Counted from the first letter of the stretch, positions 49,097 through 57,731 are shown. The stretch is 64,000 nt of DNA from Achromobacter insolitus (GCF_002209555.1 NZ_NJIF01000003.1:992001-1056000), one strand, 5' to 3'. Notes: generated from the sequence alone by a model not told the origin. A program made the numbers and translations.

Positions 49097-49867
49097 CTAC
49101 TCTTGCACCGCCACTGTATAGTTCAGCGCCAGTCTGCCGCCATCCGCGTAAACGGTCTGCCCGGTCACGTAGCTGGCGTCGTCGCTGGCCAGGAACACTG
49201 CGACCTTGGCGACTTCGTCGGTCGACCCCAGCCGCTGCATCGGGATGCGCGACAACACGGTCCTGCGCGCCTCCGGATTGCTGGTGATCGTGGCCAGGAT
49301 CTCTGTATCGATGCTGCCGGGCCCGATGGCGTTGACACGGATGCCGTGCGGGGCCAGGGACAGCGCCATCGACTTGGTCATCTGCCGCACCGCGCCCTTG
49401 CTGGCGCCGTAAGCCAGCTGATCCGGCATGGCCAGCTCCGCCGTCATCGAAGACAGCGTCACGATGGCGCCGTTGCCACGGCCGCCCGCGACCATGGCGC
49501 GCGCTGCGGCCTGCGCCACCAGGAACGTGCCGCGCACGTTCACATTCATGACCGCGTCCAGGTCCTCCAGCTTCAGGTCCAGGAAGTCAGCCGCGCGGAT
49601 CACGCCGGCATTGCAGACGCAGATGTCCAGGCCGCCCCAGCGCCGCACGCACTCGTCGGCCAGAGTCCGGGCATCGGCCGGGTCGGTCACATCGGCCACT
49701 ATGGCCGCGGCGCGTTCTCCCAGCGAGCGGGCCGCGGCCGTCAGTTCGGCCTCCTTGCGGTCGGCCAGCAACACATAGGCGCCCTCCGCCACGAAACGTC
49801 GCGCGATCGCCAGCCCGATACCTCCGGCGGCACCGGTGACCAACGCCACCTTGTCCTGCAATCTCAT
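49097..49867 (-). CDS. Short-chain dehydrogenase/reductase
   Basis: This is a 256-residue classical SDR. Landmarks are VTGAAGGIGLAIAR (cofactor), a VCNAGVI core, the active-site Ser in VTLSSMTAEL, YGASKGAV with the catalytic Tyr and Lys, and IRVNAIGPGSIDTE. It is the last gene of the leftward dioxygenase/ALDH/importer operon, starting one base after the LivF-like stop. A diol or alcohol dehydrogenation in the same catabolic pathway is likely; a dihydrodiol dehydrogenase would fit aromatic degradation, but that is inference. Confidence 0.9.
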   Translation of the reverse strand: MRLQDKVALVTGAAGGIGLAIARRFVAEGAYVLLADRKEAELTAAARSLGERAAAIVADVTDPADARTLADECVRRWGGLDICVCNAGVIRAADFLDLKLEDLDAVMNVNVRGTFLVAQAAARAMVAGGRGNGAIVTLSSMTAELAMPDQLAYGASKGAVRQMTKSMALSLAPHGIRVNAIGPGSIDTEILATITSNPEARRTVLSRIPMQRLGSTDEVAKVAVFLASDDASYVTGQTVYADGGRLALNYTVAVQE

Positions 49868-49868
49868 C

Positions 49869-50567
49869 TCAGACTCCTACGTAGGCGGCCACCAAGTCGG
49901 GCCGATCGGACAATTCCGCCGAGCTGCCGCGCCACACCGTCACGCCCTTGTCGAGGATGACGTTGCGATCCGACAAGCGCAGCAAGGCCGTGGTGTTCTT
50001 GTCCACCACGATCATCGACAGGCCTTCGGCTTTCAATTGCGCCAGGACGCGCCAGATCTCCGCGCGCACCACGGGCGCCAGACCTTCAGTGGCTTCGTCC
50101 AGCACCAGCAGGCTGGGGTTGGTCATCAGTGCCCGACCCAGCGCCAGCATCTGCTGCTCGCCGCCGGATAGCTGGGTGCCCAGGTTGGCGCGCCGTTCGC
50201 GCAGGCGCGGAAACAGTTCGTACACGCGCTCCAGCGTCCAGGCGCGGGAGCCGCCACGGCCGATGGCGGTAGCGATGAGGTTTTCTTCCACCGTCAGAGT
50301 CGGGAAAATCTGGCGTCCCTCCGGGACCAGCGACAGGCCCATCCGGCCGATCCGGTACGGGGCCAGTCCGCGCAAGGAGCGCTCGCCGTAGCGTATGCTG
50401 CCCTGGCTGGCCGGCAGCAGGCCGAACAGGCATTTGATGACGGTGCTGCGGCCCATGCCGTTGCGGCCGATCAGGCCCACGACCTCGCCCTGGCCCACGT
50501 CCAGGTCTACGCCGAACAATGCCTGGCAATGCCCGTAGGCCGCCGTCAATCCGCTGATGCTCAACAT
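49869..50567 (-). CDS. ABC importer ATPase, LivF-like, with altered Walker A
   Basis: This is a 232-residue LivF-like subunit. Q-loop region LVPEGRQIFPTLTVEENL, signature LSGGEQQMLALGRALM, Walker B SLLVLDEATEGLAP and the H-loop region are normal. The Walker A reads GRNGMGRST: the phosphate-binding Lys is Arg40 (codon CGC at 50450-50448 on the minus strand). Lys-to-Arg changes usually cripple hydrolysis, so the ATP site built mainly by this subunit may be degenerate while the LivG-like partner keeps GPNGAGKTT. It is coupled to the LivG-like gene (9-base gap) and to the SDR gene. Confidence 0.9.
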   Translation of the reverse strand: MLSISGLTAAYGHCQALFGVDLDVGQGEVVGLIGRNGMGRSTVIKCLFGLLPASQGSIRYGERSLRGLAPYRIGRMGLSLVPEGRQIFPTLTVEENLIATAIGRGGSRAWTLERVYELFPRLRERRANLGTQLSGGEQQMLALGRALMTNPSLLVLDEATEGLAPVVRAEIWRVLAQLKAEGLSMIVVDKNTTALLRLSDRNVILDKGVTVWRGSSAELSDRPDLVAAYVGV

Positions 50568-50576
50568 GGCGGCTCC

Positions 50577-51350
50577 TTATGCGTCGGCGTCGTCGCCCAG
50601 ATAGGCGCGGCGCACGTCCGGATGGTTGCGTATCTGGTCCGCGCTGCCGGTGGCGATGATCTTGCCGTAGACCAGCACGCTGATACGGTCGGCCAGCGCG
50701 AACACGGCGTTCATGTCATGTTCGACCAGCACGATGGTGTAGCGGCCTTTCAGGCTTTGCAGCAAGGCGATCACGCCGGCGCTTTCCGCCGCGCTCATGC
50801 CAGCCATGGGCTCGTCCAGCAACAGCACGGACGGCTCGCCCGCCAACGCCATGGCAATCTCCAGTTGCCGACGCTGGCCATAGGCCAGGCTGTCCACCTG
50901 GGCCTCGGCCACGTCCTCCAATCGGCAGGCCCGCAGCGCCTCTTTGGCAGCGTCCACGACGTCGGCGCAATCGCGCAAGCCGGTCCACGCCGACAAGCGC
51001 CGGCGGCGCTTGCGCAGCGCGGCAAGGCAGGCGTTGTCCAGCACCGTATAGCTGTCGAATACCGAGGTCACCTGGTAGGACCGCAACATTCCCTGGGCCA
51101 CGCGCTCCTGCACCGTGGCACGGGAAACGTCGGCGGCGCCCAGGCGCACGGACCCGCCGTCGGGGCGAAGCTCGCCCGACAGCAGGTTGATCAGGGTGGT
51201 CTTGCCCGCGCCGTTGGGGCCGATCAGCGCGTGCAGTTCGCCGGGCGCCACGTCCAGCGATACGCCGTCCGTGGCCTTGAGGCCGCCGAAGCGGCGCACC
51301 AGGTCCTGCGTGGACAGTCCGGCGGGTGCGGCGGCAGTTTGCATATTCAT
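50577..51350 (-). CDS. ABC importer ATPase, LivG-like
   Basis: This is a 257-residue ATPase with a short N-terminal extension (NMQTAAAPAG). Walker A GPNGAGKTT (about 41-49), the Q-loop at VLRSYQVTSVF-like sequence, signature LAYGQRRQLEIAMAL, Walker B VLLLDEPMAGM and LVEHDMNAVFALAD are all canonical. The start overlaps the LivM-like stop by 4 bases. Confidence 0.92.
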   Translation of the reverse strand: MNMQTAAAPAGLSTQDLVRRFGGLKATDGVSLDVAPGELHALIGPNGAGKTTLINLLSGELRPDGGSVRLGAADVSRATVQERVAQGMLRSYQVTSVFDSYTVLDNACLAALRKRRRRLSAWTGLRDCADVVDAAKEALRACRLEDVAEAQVDSLAYGQRRQLEIAMALAGEPSVLLLDEPMAGMSAAESAGVIALLQSLKGRYTIVLVEHDMNAVFALADRISVLVYGKIIATGSADQIRNHPDVRRAYLGDDADA

Positions 51351-52378
51351 GCCGAAGCCTCCTTGGCCAGCGCGTCCGGCGCACGACGGTCCTTCTGACC
51401 CTCCGCGGTCGGCGGCTGGACCGTCGGCGCGGCCGGCGGGGGACGCCGCAGCCAGGAAAGGGAATTGGAGTAGCCGCCCTTGGCCACCATGGCGATGATC
51501 ACCACCGTCGGTCCCATCAGCAGCATCCAGTGCTGCGTCATGCTCTTGAAGGCCTCTTCCAGCAGCAGGTAGGCGACGGCGCCGAAGATCGGGCCCAGCA
51601 CACTCCCCAGCCCGCCTATCACGACCATAACGATAAGCTCGCCCGACACCGGCCAGGACATATAGCTGGGCGATGCGAAGGCGGTCAGGTTGGCCAGCAG
51701 CAGCCCGGCCACCCCCGTCAGCACGCCCGATGCCACATAGGCAGTCAGGCGCACGCCAAACACCGAATAGCCCAGTGCGTCCACGCGCCGCGGGTTGGCA
51801 TGGGTGGCGCGCAGAATCATGCCGAAGGGCGAGCGGCGCAGGCGCAGCATTGCCAGGCTGGATGCCAGCAGCAACCCCCAGGCCGCCCAGTACACGGGCT
51901 GGCTGCCGCCCAGGTCGAACAGGCCGAAGGAACTAGCTTCGTAGATGTTCAACCCGTCGTCGCCGCCATACTCGCGCAGGCTCACTGCCAGGAAATAGAA
52001 CATTTGCGCGAAGGCCAGCGTGATCATGATGAACCCTATGCCCGAGGTTCGCAGGCAGACCGTGCCGACAATCAGCGCCACCAGCGCGCACACCGCGATG
52101 CACACGGCCAGTTGCAGCCAGCCGTTGCCGAAACCGTGATAGCTGAGGATGCCCACGGCATAGCAGCCCAGGCCCAGGAACATGGCGTGGCCGAAGCTCA
52201 CCAGTCCGGCGAAACCCAGCACCAGGTTCAACGCCAGCGCGGCCAGCGCATAAATCAGGATGCGCGCGCCCAGCGTCACGTAGAACGGTTCACCCAGCCA
52301 TTGCGCCACGAAGGGCACGCCGGCCAGGACCAGGAACAGCAAGGGCAGCACCCAACGCCGGTTGTTGTGTTCTTGCAT
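51347..52378 (-). CDS. Branched-chain-type ABC permease, LivM-like
   Basis: This is a 343-residue permease with about ten hydrophobic helices. ALNLVLGFAGLVSFGHAMFLGLGCYAVGIL is the LivM signature, and the coupling loop is VIGGLGSVLGPIFGAVAYLLLEEAF. The C-terminal 35 residues are a Pro/Ala-rich tail. It overlaps the LivG-like gene by 4 bases and follows the LivH-like gene after 28. Confidence 0.92.
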   Translation of the reverse strand: MQEHNNRRWVLPLLFLVLAGVPFVAQWLGEPFYVTLGARILIYALAALALNLVLGFAGLVSFGHAMFLGLGCYAVGILSYHGFGNGWLQLAVCIAVCALVALIVGTVCLRTSGIGFIMITLAFAQMFYFLAVSLREYGGDDGLNIYEASSFGLFDLGGSQPVYWAAWGLLLASSLAMLRLRRSPFGMILRATHANPRRVDALGYSVFGVRLTAYVASGVLTGVAGLLLANLTAFASPSYMSWPVSGELIVMVVIGGLGSVLGPIFGAVAYLLLEEAFKSMTQHWMLLMGPTVVIIAMVAKGGYSNSLSWLRRPPPAAPTVQPPTAEGQKDRRAPDALAKEASA

Positions 52379-52406
52379 GATGATCCAACCTCAGGACAGG
52401 CGCGCG

Positions 52407-53327
52407 TCAACGCCGCGCCGAGAAGACCAGGCCTTGCGGCCGGAACGCCAGCACGACCGCCATCAGGACGTAGATAAGCATGGAAGCCAGGGCCGGCCCG
52501 ACCGCATTGGCGACCGACGCATCGAACACGGCGCGCAGCATGTCGGGCAAGAAGGCGCGGCCCAGCGTATCTATCATGGCGATCAGCAACGCCGCCACCA
52601 ACGTGCCGCGCACCGAGCCGATGCCACCGACAACGATCACCACCAGCGCCAGGATCAGGACCGGTTCCCCCATGCCGGACTGCACCGACAGGATGGGGCC
52701 CGCCAGCGCGCCCGCCACGCCGGCCAGCACCGCGCCCAGCAGGAACAGCAGTGTCTTCTGCAGGTCCACGTTGGCGCCCAGCACGCTGGCCATGGGCGCA
52801 TTGCTGGCCCCCGCGCGGATCAGCATGCCGAAGCGGGTGCGCTGGATCAGGAACCAGGCGCCCACGGCAACCAGCGCGCCAACGCCGATGATCATCAAGC
52901 GATACACCGGATAGTCGTTGCCGAACAGGCTGACGGCACCTTCAAGCCCCTGCGGCACAGCCGCGTAATAAGGCCGGCTGCCCCAGATGACCGAGGCCAG
53001 CTCGTTGAAGAACATCATCAGCCCGAAGGTGGCCAGCACCTGGTAAAGATGGTCGTGCTTGTAGAGGGGCCTTGCGATCAGGCGCTCCAGCGCCACGCCC
53101 ACCAGGCCGCTGCCCGTGACCGCCGCCAGAATGGCGAAGGCGAACGAGCCACTGGCGTTGTAGGCGGTGGCGCCCAGGAAGGCGCCGATCATGTACAACG
53201 AACCGTGCGCCAGGTTGATGAAGTTCATGATGCCGAAGATCAGGGTCAGCCCCGAGGACAACAGGAACAGCAAGGCGCCCAGCTGCAGGCCATTGAGCAT
53301 CTGCGACAACAGCAAGGATCCGTTCAT
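52407..53327 (-). CDS. Branched-chain-type ABC permease, LivH-like
   Basis: This is a 306-residue permease. The LivH signature LLFLLSSGLTLIFGIMNFINLAHGSLYMIGAF stands at the N-terminus, and VIVVGGIGSVRGTLVAALLIAM is the coupling loop. About eight hydrophobic segments are visible. The start lies 19 bases after the binding-protein stop. Confidence 0.92.
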   Translation of the reverse strand: MNGSLLLSQMLNGLQLGALLFLLSSGLTLIFGIMNFINLAHGSLYMIGAFLGATAYNASGSFAFAILAAVTGSGLVGVALERLIARPLYKHDHLYQVLATFGLMMFFNELASVIWGSRPYYAAVPQGLEGAVSLFGNDYPVYRLMIIGVGALVAVGAWFLIQRTRFGMLIRAGASNAPMASVLGANVDLQKTLLFLLGAVLAGVAGALAGPILSVQSGMGEPVLILALVVIVVGGIGSVRGTLVAALLIAMIDTLGRAFLPDMLRAVFDASVANAVGPALASMLIYVLMAVVLAFRPQGLVFSARR

Positions 53328-53346
53328 GGGGCGTCTCCCGGGACGA

Positions 53347-54522
53347 TCACTTCAGCGGGCAGTCCGCCACATAGGCGTCCTGGTGGTCGGTGAACACCTT
53401 GGCCAGCTGCTTCAGGCCCACGCCCTCGCCTTCCTTCACGACCTGATAGGCATACAGATCCTGCACCGGCATATTGTTGGTGTTGAAGCGGAACTTGCCG
53501 CGCACCGAGGGGAAGTTGGCGCCCGCGGACTTTACCGCCGCCGCCAGGGCCTTGCTGTCCCCCACCTTGCCGCCCTGTTGCTTGATGGCTGCGTCCAGCA
53601 GGAAGGCCGAGTCATAGCCGCCCACCGCATACTCCGACGGCAAGCGTCCGTATTTGGCCTTGAAGGCCTCGACGAACTTGCGGTTCTGCGGATTGTCCAG
53701 CGTGGTGGCCCAGGGCGTGCCGTAGATCGCCCCCACGGCCTGTTCCTTCAGCGCGGTCAGCGTGTTGGAATCGATCAGGCTTTCCGAGAAGAACGGCAGT
53801 TTTTCCATCAGGCCGGCCTGGCGCAGCTGGCGCACGAAGTTCACGCCCACCCCGCCGGTATAGAACACGAACAGCGCGTCGGGCGAAGCCGACTGCATGC
53901 GCGAGATCTCGGCGGAATAGTCCAGCTGTCCCAGCTGGGTATAGATTTCGTCGGCAGGCGCCGCGCCATAGAAGCGCTTGAAGCCCGCCAGCTTGTCCTT
54001 GCCCGCCTGGTAGTTGGACGACATCAGGTAGGTGCGCTTGTAGCCCTGGTCCTTGACGTACTTGCCCATGGCTTCGGACATGCTGTCGTTCTGCCAGCCC
54101 AGCACGAACAGATTGGGCAGGCACATGCGGCCGGCGATGGGCGCGGGTCCGGCATTGGTGGACAGCGCCACCACGCCCGACTCCTTGATGCGGCGCAGTT
54201 CGGCCATCAGCACATTGGAGAAGCCCAGGCCGACGATCACATCCACCTTGTCTTTCTCGATAAACTTCTGCACGATCTGCGCGCCCACGTCGGGCTTGAG
54301 CTGGTCGTCGTCGCGGATCACCACGGCCTTCTGGCCGCCCAGGCTGCCGCCGAGTTGCTCGATACCCAGCATCAGGCCGTCATACTGGTCCTGGCCCAGC
54401 GCCGCCTGGGGCCCGGACAACACTCCGGTAAAACCGATGCGGATGTCCGCCATTGCGGCATTGGCCGCCGTCAGGGTCACGACCGCGGCCAGCGCGGACA
54501 ACCCGCGTGCGTATGCTTGCAT
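53347..54522 (-). CDS. Periplasmic substrate-binding protein of a branched-chain-type ABC importer
   Basis: This is a 391-residue LivJ/LivK-type protein with a signal peptide ending AMA and a mature start DIRIGFTGVLSGPQAALGQDQYDG. VIVGLGFSNVLMAELRRIKESGVVALSTNAGPAPIAG and GYDSAFLLDAAIKQQ are family landmarks. It belongs to a subgroup seen with aromatic-compound uptake. A 61-base gap with a hairpin separates it from the dehydrogenase gene upstream. Confidence 0.9.
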   Translation of the reverse strand: MQAYARGLSALAAVVTLTAANAAMADIRIGFTGVLSGPQAALGQDQYDGLMLGIEQLGGSLGGQKAVVIRDDDQLKPDVGAQIVQKFIEKDKVDVIVGLGFSNVLMAELRRIKESGVVALSTNAGPAPIAGRMCLPNLFVLGWQNDSMSEAMGKYVKDQGYKRTYLMSSNYQAGKDKLAGFKRFYGAAPADEIYTQLGQLDYSAEISRMQSASPDALFVFYTGGVGVNFVRQLRQAGLMEKLPFFSESLIDSNTLTALKEQAVGAIYGTPWATTLDNPQNRKFVEAFKAKYGRLPSEYAVGGYDSAFLLDAAIKQQGGKVGDSKALAAAVKSAGANFPSVRGKFRFNTNNMPVQDLYAYQVVKEGEGVGLKQLAKVFTDHQDAYVADCPLK

Positions 54523-54549
54523 GCTATGTCTCCTTGGGGGATGGGCGGC

Positions 54550-54570
54550 GGCGCCGTTCTGCGCGGCGCC
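54550..54570 (-). other. Intercistronic hairpin between dehydrogenase and binding-protein genes
   Basis: GGCGCCG (54550-54556) and CGGCGCC (54564-54570) form a 7-base stem with a 7-base loop in the leader of the binding-protein gene. It could be an mRNA processing or protection site that raises binding-protein output relative to the upstream enzymes. Confidence 0.45.
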
Positions 54571-54583
54571 TGCCGTATTGGCT

Positions 54584-56038
54584 TCAGAGCTTCACGCAGA
54601 CATTGCGCAGCTCCGTGTAGAACTCCAGCGAATGCACTCCGCCCTCGCGGCCGATGCCGGACTGCTTGGCGCCGCCGAAAGCCGTGCGCAGATCGCGCAG
54701 AAACCAGGAATTGATCCAGCAGATACCCACTTCCAGCGCCTGTCCCATGCGGTGGGCCGTACCCACGTTGCTGGTCCAGACCGAAGCCGCCAGGCCGTAG
54801 GGCGTGGCATTGGCCAGGACAACGGCTTCTTCCTCGGTGTCGAACGGCGCAATGTGGCAGCAAGGACCGAAGATCTCCTGCTGGATCACGGCCGAGGTTT
54901 CCGGCAGGCCGGTCCATACCGTGGGCTGTATCCATGCGCCGGCGGCCAGATCGTCGGGCATGTCCGGCACGCCGCCGCCTGCCACCACCGTGGCGCCTTC
55001 TTCGCGGGCGCGGGCGTAGTAGCCCAGCACCTTGTCGCGGTGACGCTGCGAAATCAGCGGCCCCAGGTTCACGCCGGGATCCTTCGGGCGGCCCAGCTTG
55101 AAGCCTCGGGCCCGCTCGCCCAACGCGGCGACGAAGCGCTCGAAGATCGGCCGCTGCACGTAGACGCGCTCGGTGCCCAGGCAGACCTGGCCGGTATTGT
55201 CGAAAGCGGCGCGCGCAATGCCCGCCACGGCCTTGTCGAAATCCGCGTCGGCGAACACGATGCCGGCGTTCTTGCCGCCCAACTCGAAGGACACGGGCCG
55301 CACGCCCACCGCCGCCGCCTGCATGATGGCTTCGCCGGTGCGGGTCTCGCCCGTGAAGGTGATACCGTCGACCAGCGGGTGGCGGGTGAGCTTCTCGCCG
55401 GCGGATCCGGGGCCGCGCCCATGCACCACGTTATAGACGCCTGGCGGCACGCCGACCTCGTTCATCACCTCGCCCAGCAGCGTAGCCGTGGCCGGGGTGT
55501 CCTCCGACGGCTTGACCACCACCGTGTTGCCGCAGGCCAGCGCCGGCCCCACCTTCCAGGTCATCAGCAGCAACGGCAGATTCCAGGGGCAGATCACGCC
55601 GATCACGCCGCGCGGCACGCGCACCCCGTAGTTCAGCGCATGGCCGCCGTCCGGCGTTTCCAGATCGAAAGTCTCGTTGGGAATGTTGCGCACCAGGTCC
55701 GCAAAGATCTTGAAGTTCGCCGCCCCCCGAGGAATGTCCAGATGGCTGGCCAGGTCATAAGGCTTGCCGGTGTCCGCGATTTCGGCGTCCACGAAGTCGT
55801 CGAAGCGGCGGATGATGCCGTCTGCCACGGCGTGCAGCAGCTCCACGCGCTGCTGCGTCTTCAACTTGGCCCAGGGACCGCGCAACGCCGCCTTGGCGGC
55901 ACGCACCGCGGCATCGACTTCGGCATCGCCTGCCTCGTGGATGCGGCCGATCAGGCGGTTGTCGACCGGATCCCGGTTATCGAACGTCTTGTCGGTGGCG
56001 ACCCATACGCCGTTGATGAAATTGCGGAAATCGGTCAT
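54584..56038 (-). CDS. Aldehyde dehydrogenase, 2-hydroxymuconic-semialdehyde type
   Basis: This 484-residue NAD(P)-dependent aldehyde dehydrogenase has MTDFRNFINGVWV at the N-terminus, a typical start for DmpC/XylG/AmnC enzymes. CPWNLPLLLMTWKVGPALACGNTVVVKPSE, the catalytic Glu in FELGGKN, and the catalytic Cys in NTGQVCLGTERVYV are intact. It would oxidise the ring-cleavage semialdehyde to the muconate (oxalocrotonate branch of meta-cleavage). The start overlaps the aldolase-homologue stop (ATGA at 56038-56035). With the extradiol dioxygenase two genes upstream, this makes a ring-cleavage route very likely. Confidence 0.9.
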   Translation of the reverse strand: MTDFRNFINGVWVATDKTFDNRDPVDNRLIGRIHEAGDAEVDAAVRAAKAALRGPWAKLKTQQRVELLHAVADGIIRRFDDFVDAEIADTGKPYDLASHLDIPRGAANFKIFADLVRNIPNETFDLETPDGGHALNYGVRVPRGVIGVICPWNLPLLLMTWKVGPALACGNTVVVKPSEDTPATATLLGEVMNEVGVPPGVYNVVHGRGPGSAGEKLTRHPLVDGITFTGETRTGEAIMQAAAVGVRPVSFELGGKNAGIVFADADFDKAVAGIARAAFDNTGQVCLGTERVYVQRPIFERFVAALGERARGFKLGRPKDPGVNLGPLISQRHRDKVLGYYARAREEGATVVAGGGVPDMPDDLAAGAWIQPTVWTGLPETSAVIQQEIFGPCCHIAPFDTEEEAVVLANATPYGLAASVWTSNVGTAHRMGQALEVGICWINSWFLRDLRTAFGGAKQSGIGREGGVHSLEFYTELRNVCVKL

Positions 56039-56760
56039 TGCGTCCTCGGTTGTGACAGGTCTGCCAGCGCCGCTTCCGGGTCGCCGGCGGTCAGGTATTC
56101 CCACATGCGCTCGTAGATGCGGCCCGTGCCCACGGCGCGGGTCGCCGCCTCTTCGGGCGAAAACGTGGGCGCGCCGTCGGCCAGGCCGGCCGAGCGCAGT
56201 TGCCATTCGATGCGCGCGGCGTCCTCCAGGTACCAGGTCAGCACCACGGCATGCATCAGGGATTCTGCCGCCACCACCGCGCCGTTGCCGCGCATGGCGA
56301 CGGCGCGCGCCGTCCCCATGGCCTGCGCCACGCCGCGCGCCTGGGCATCGCTGCGCACCAGTTGCGGATCGTCCCAGAGCGGCACGGCGGGCGAAAAATA
56401 CGAACCCATGCCATGGCGCGGCTGCGGCGTCACCCGCGCCGACGACAGCGTCATGACGGTGGGCGGCATGGAGCGCACCACTCCGCCCACTTCGGGCCGC
56501 ATGCGGTAGATATGCTGGTGGATGCGGACCTCGCCCAGCACGCCATCGGGCAGTTCGCCATGCACCGGCACGACCGTGCCGGCTTCCCCGGTCTCGATCA
56601 GGCCCATGGGCCGCGCCGCGCATACCAGGAAGTGATCGGCGTCGAGCCGGCTGCTGCAGTGACCATAGGCGTGGACCAGGCCGGCGCGGGCCAGGCCGCG
56701 CGCCGCCACCCGCACCAGGGCCTCCTGGCCCGCGGCGGCTTTCATCTGTGTGGCGCTCAC
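56035..56760 (-). CDS. Class II aldolase/adducin-family protein lacking the zinc histidines
   Basis: This is a 241-residue protein. The start is GTG at 56760, overlapping the dioxygenase stop (GTGA). The fold is recognisable from GHCSSRL, GEVRIHQHIYRMRPEVGGVV and the C-terminal LEDAARIE. In metal-dependent members, VVHxHP and RGHG hold three zinc-binding His. Here the same places read VVRSMPP (R96, M98) and MRGNG (N159), so zinc binding is doubtful, while E77 is kept. In aromatic pathways related proteins decarboxylate dihydroxyphthalate or the p-cumate ring-cleavage product (CmtD). Its place between dioxygenase and dehydrogenase suggests a decarboxylase-like step. Confidence 0.8.
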   Translation of the reverse strand: MSATQMKAAAGQEALVRVAARGLARAGLVHAYGHCSSRLDADHFLVCAARPMGLIETGEAGTVVPVHGELPDGVLGEVRIHQHIYRMRPEVGGVVRSMPPTVMTLSSARVTPQPRHGMGSYFSPAVPLWDDPQLVRSDAQARGVAQAMGTARAVAMRGNGAVVAAESLMHAVVLTWYLEDAARIEWQLRSAGLADGAPTFSPEEAATRAVGTGRIYERMWEYLTAGDPEAALADLSQPRTQ

Positions 56761-57620
56761 GTCTTGAACTCCGGAATATCGGGCCTGGCTCCCCACATGC
56801 AGAATGAAGACGGCACGGCCGGGAAACTGCGCGGGCGATAGGTCTTTTCGTCTTCCGCGGTGATCAGCCGCACGCCAGTGGAATATTCATAGATCATGCC
56901 GTCGGGCCCGTCGAAGTACAGGAACATGGCGCCCGAGGTCGGATGCCGCCCGGGACCGAAGCGGATCGGCACGTTCCATTCCTTCAGTTGGTACCAGGCG
57001 CGCATGATGTCGTCGATGCTTTCGACCTGGTGGTTGATGTGCTGCACGCCTGGGTAGCTGGAAGGAAACAGCGCGATCTTGTGGTGCACTTCGTCAATGC
57101 GCAGCAGCGGCGCTTCGCCGATGCGGTCGCTGACCCGCGCGGACAACAGGCCAGTCCAGAAGGCCTCGTCGCGCCGCGCATCCAGCGTGCGCAGGCCGAT
57201 GTGCGAAAACCCCGTTACGCCCGCATCCCGGCTGGGAAAATAGCGGCGACCGCTGTGATGCGGCGCATGCACCAGCTCGATGCGGTTGCCCGAGGGGTCG
57301 ATAAAGCTGAGGAAATCGCGCACGTAGCGCTGTTCGGCGTCCTCGCGCTTGCCCGCGGCAACCTGGTAGCCGCTGCGCTCCAGCACCGCGCCGGCGTGCT
57401 CCAGTTCTTCGGGGGTATCCACCTCGAAGGCCGTGGTGTGGTCGCGCGGATCGCCTTCGAAGTAGCACAGGGTGTGGTCGCGGGAATCGGACTTGAAATA
57501 GACCGCGCCATGCTCCTTGCGCGCCACTTCCAACCCCAGCACCGCGGTCGCATAGCGGACCGCGGATTCCAGATCGCGGGTACCCAGCCGGACGTACCGG
57601 ATGTCGTGTAGCCGTATCAC
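56757..57620 (-). CDS. Type I extradiol ring-cleavage dioxygenase (VOC superfamily)
   Basis: This 287-residue two-domain enzyme cleaves a catecholic ring next to the hydroxyls. The GTG start at 57620 has GGAG 7 bases upstream; in-frame ATGs further up lack a site and run into the promoter. The iron ligands of the 2-His-1-carboxylate facial triad appear as H140 (GFSHIGL), H197 (HINHQVES) and E245 (IYEYSTG), and the second-shell H226 (GPGRHPTSG) is also present. The N-terminal domain (residues 5-118) is the degenerate VOC half. It is the first gene of the leftward operon and is divergent from a GntR gene. The substrate is probably a substituted catechol or carboxycatechol. Confidence 0.87.
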   Translation of the reverse strand: MIRLHDIRYVRLGTRDLESAVRYATAVLGLEVARKEHGAVYFKSDSRDHTLCYFEGDPRDHTTAFEVDTPEELEHAGAVLERSGYQVAAGKREDAEQRYVRDFLSFIDPSGNRIELVHAPHHSGRRYFPSRDAGVTGFSHIGLRTLDARRDEAFWTGLLSARVSDRIGEAPLLRIDEVHHKIALFPSSYPGVQHINHQVESIDDIMRAWYQLKEWNVPIRFGPGRHPTSGAMFLYFDGPDGMIYEYSTGVRLITAEDEKTYRPRSFPAVPSSFCMWGARPDIPEFKT

Positions 57621-57698
57621 TGCTTGTCTCCTGGTGGCGCCCGCCGCCGGCTTCATGCCGGTCGTCATCGCGACGCTTTTTTCTACGATAAGCAGCAT

Positions 57699-57731
57699 AA
57701 ATCTCGGCGTCAATAATTTTTATCGAGATTT
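57699..57731. promoter_or_regulatory. Inverted AAATCTCG repeat: candidate GntR operator
   Basis: AAATCTCG (57699-57706) and CGAGATTT (57724-57731) are exact complements separated by an AT-rich 17-base core, in the divergent promoter region of the dioxygenase operon and the GntR gene. Confidence 0.6.

Noticed and set aside
54053..56116. A 687-codon plus-strand frame opposite the aldehyde dehydrogenase
   Set aside because: It is the complement of a clear aldehyde dehydrogenase with catalytic Cys and Glu.
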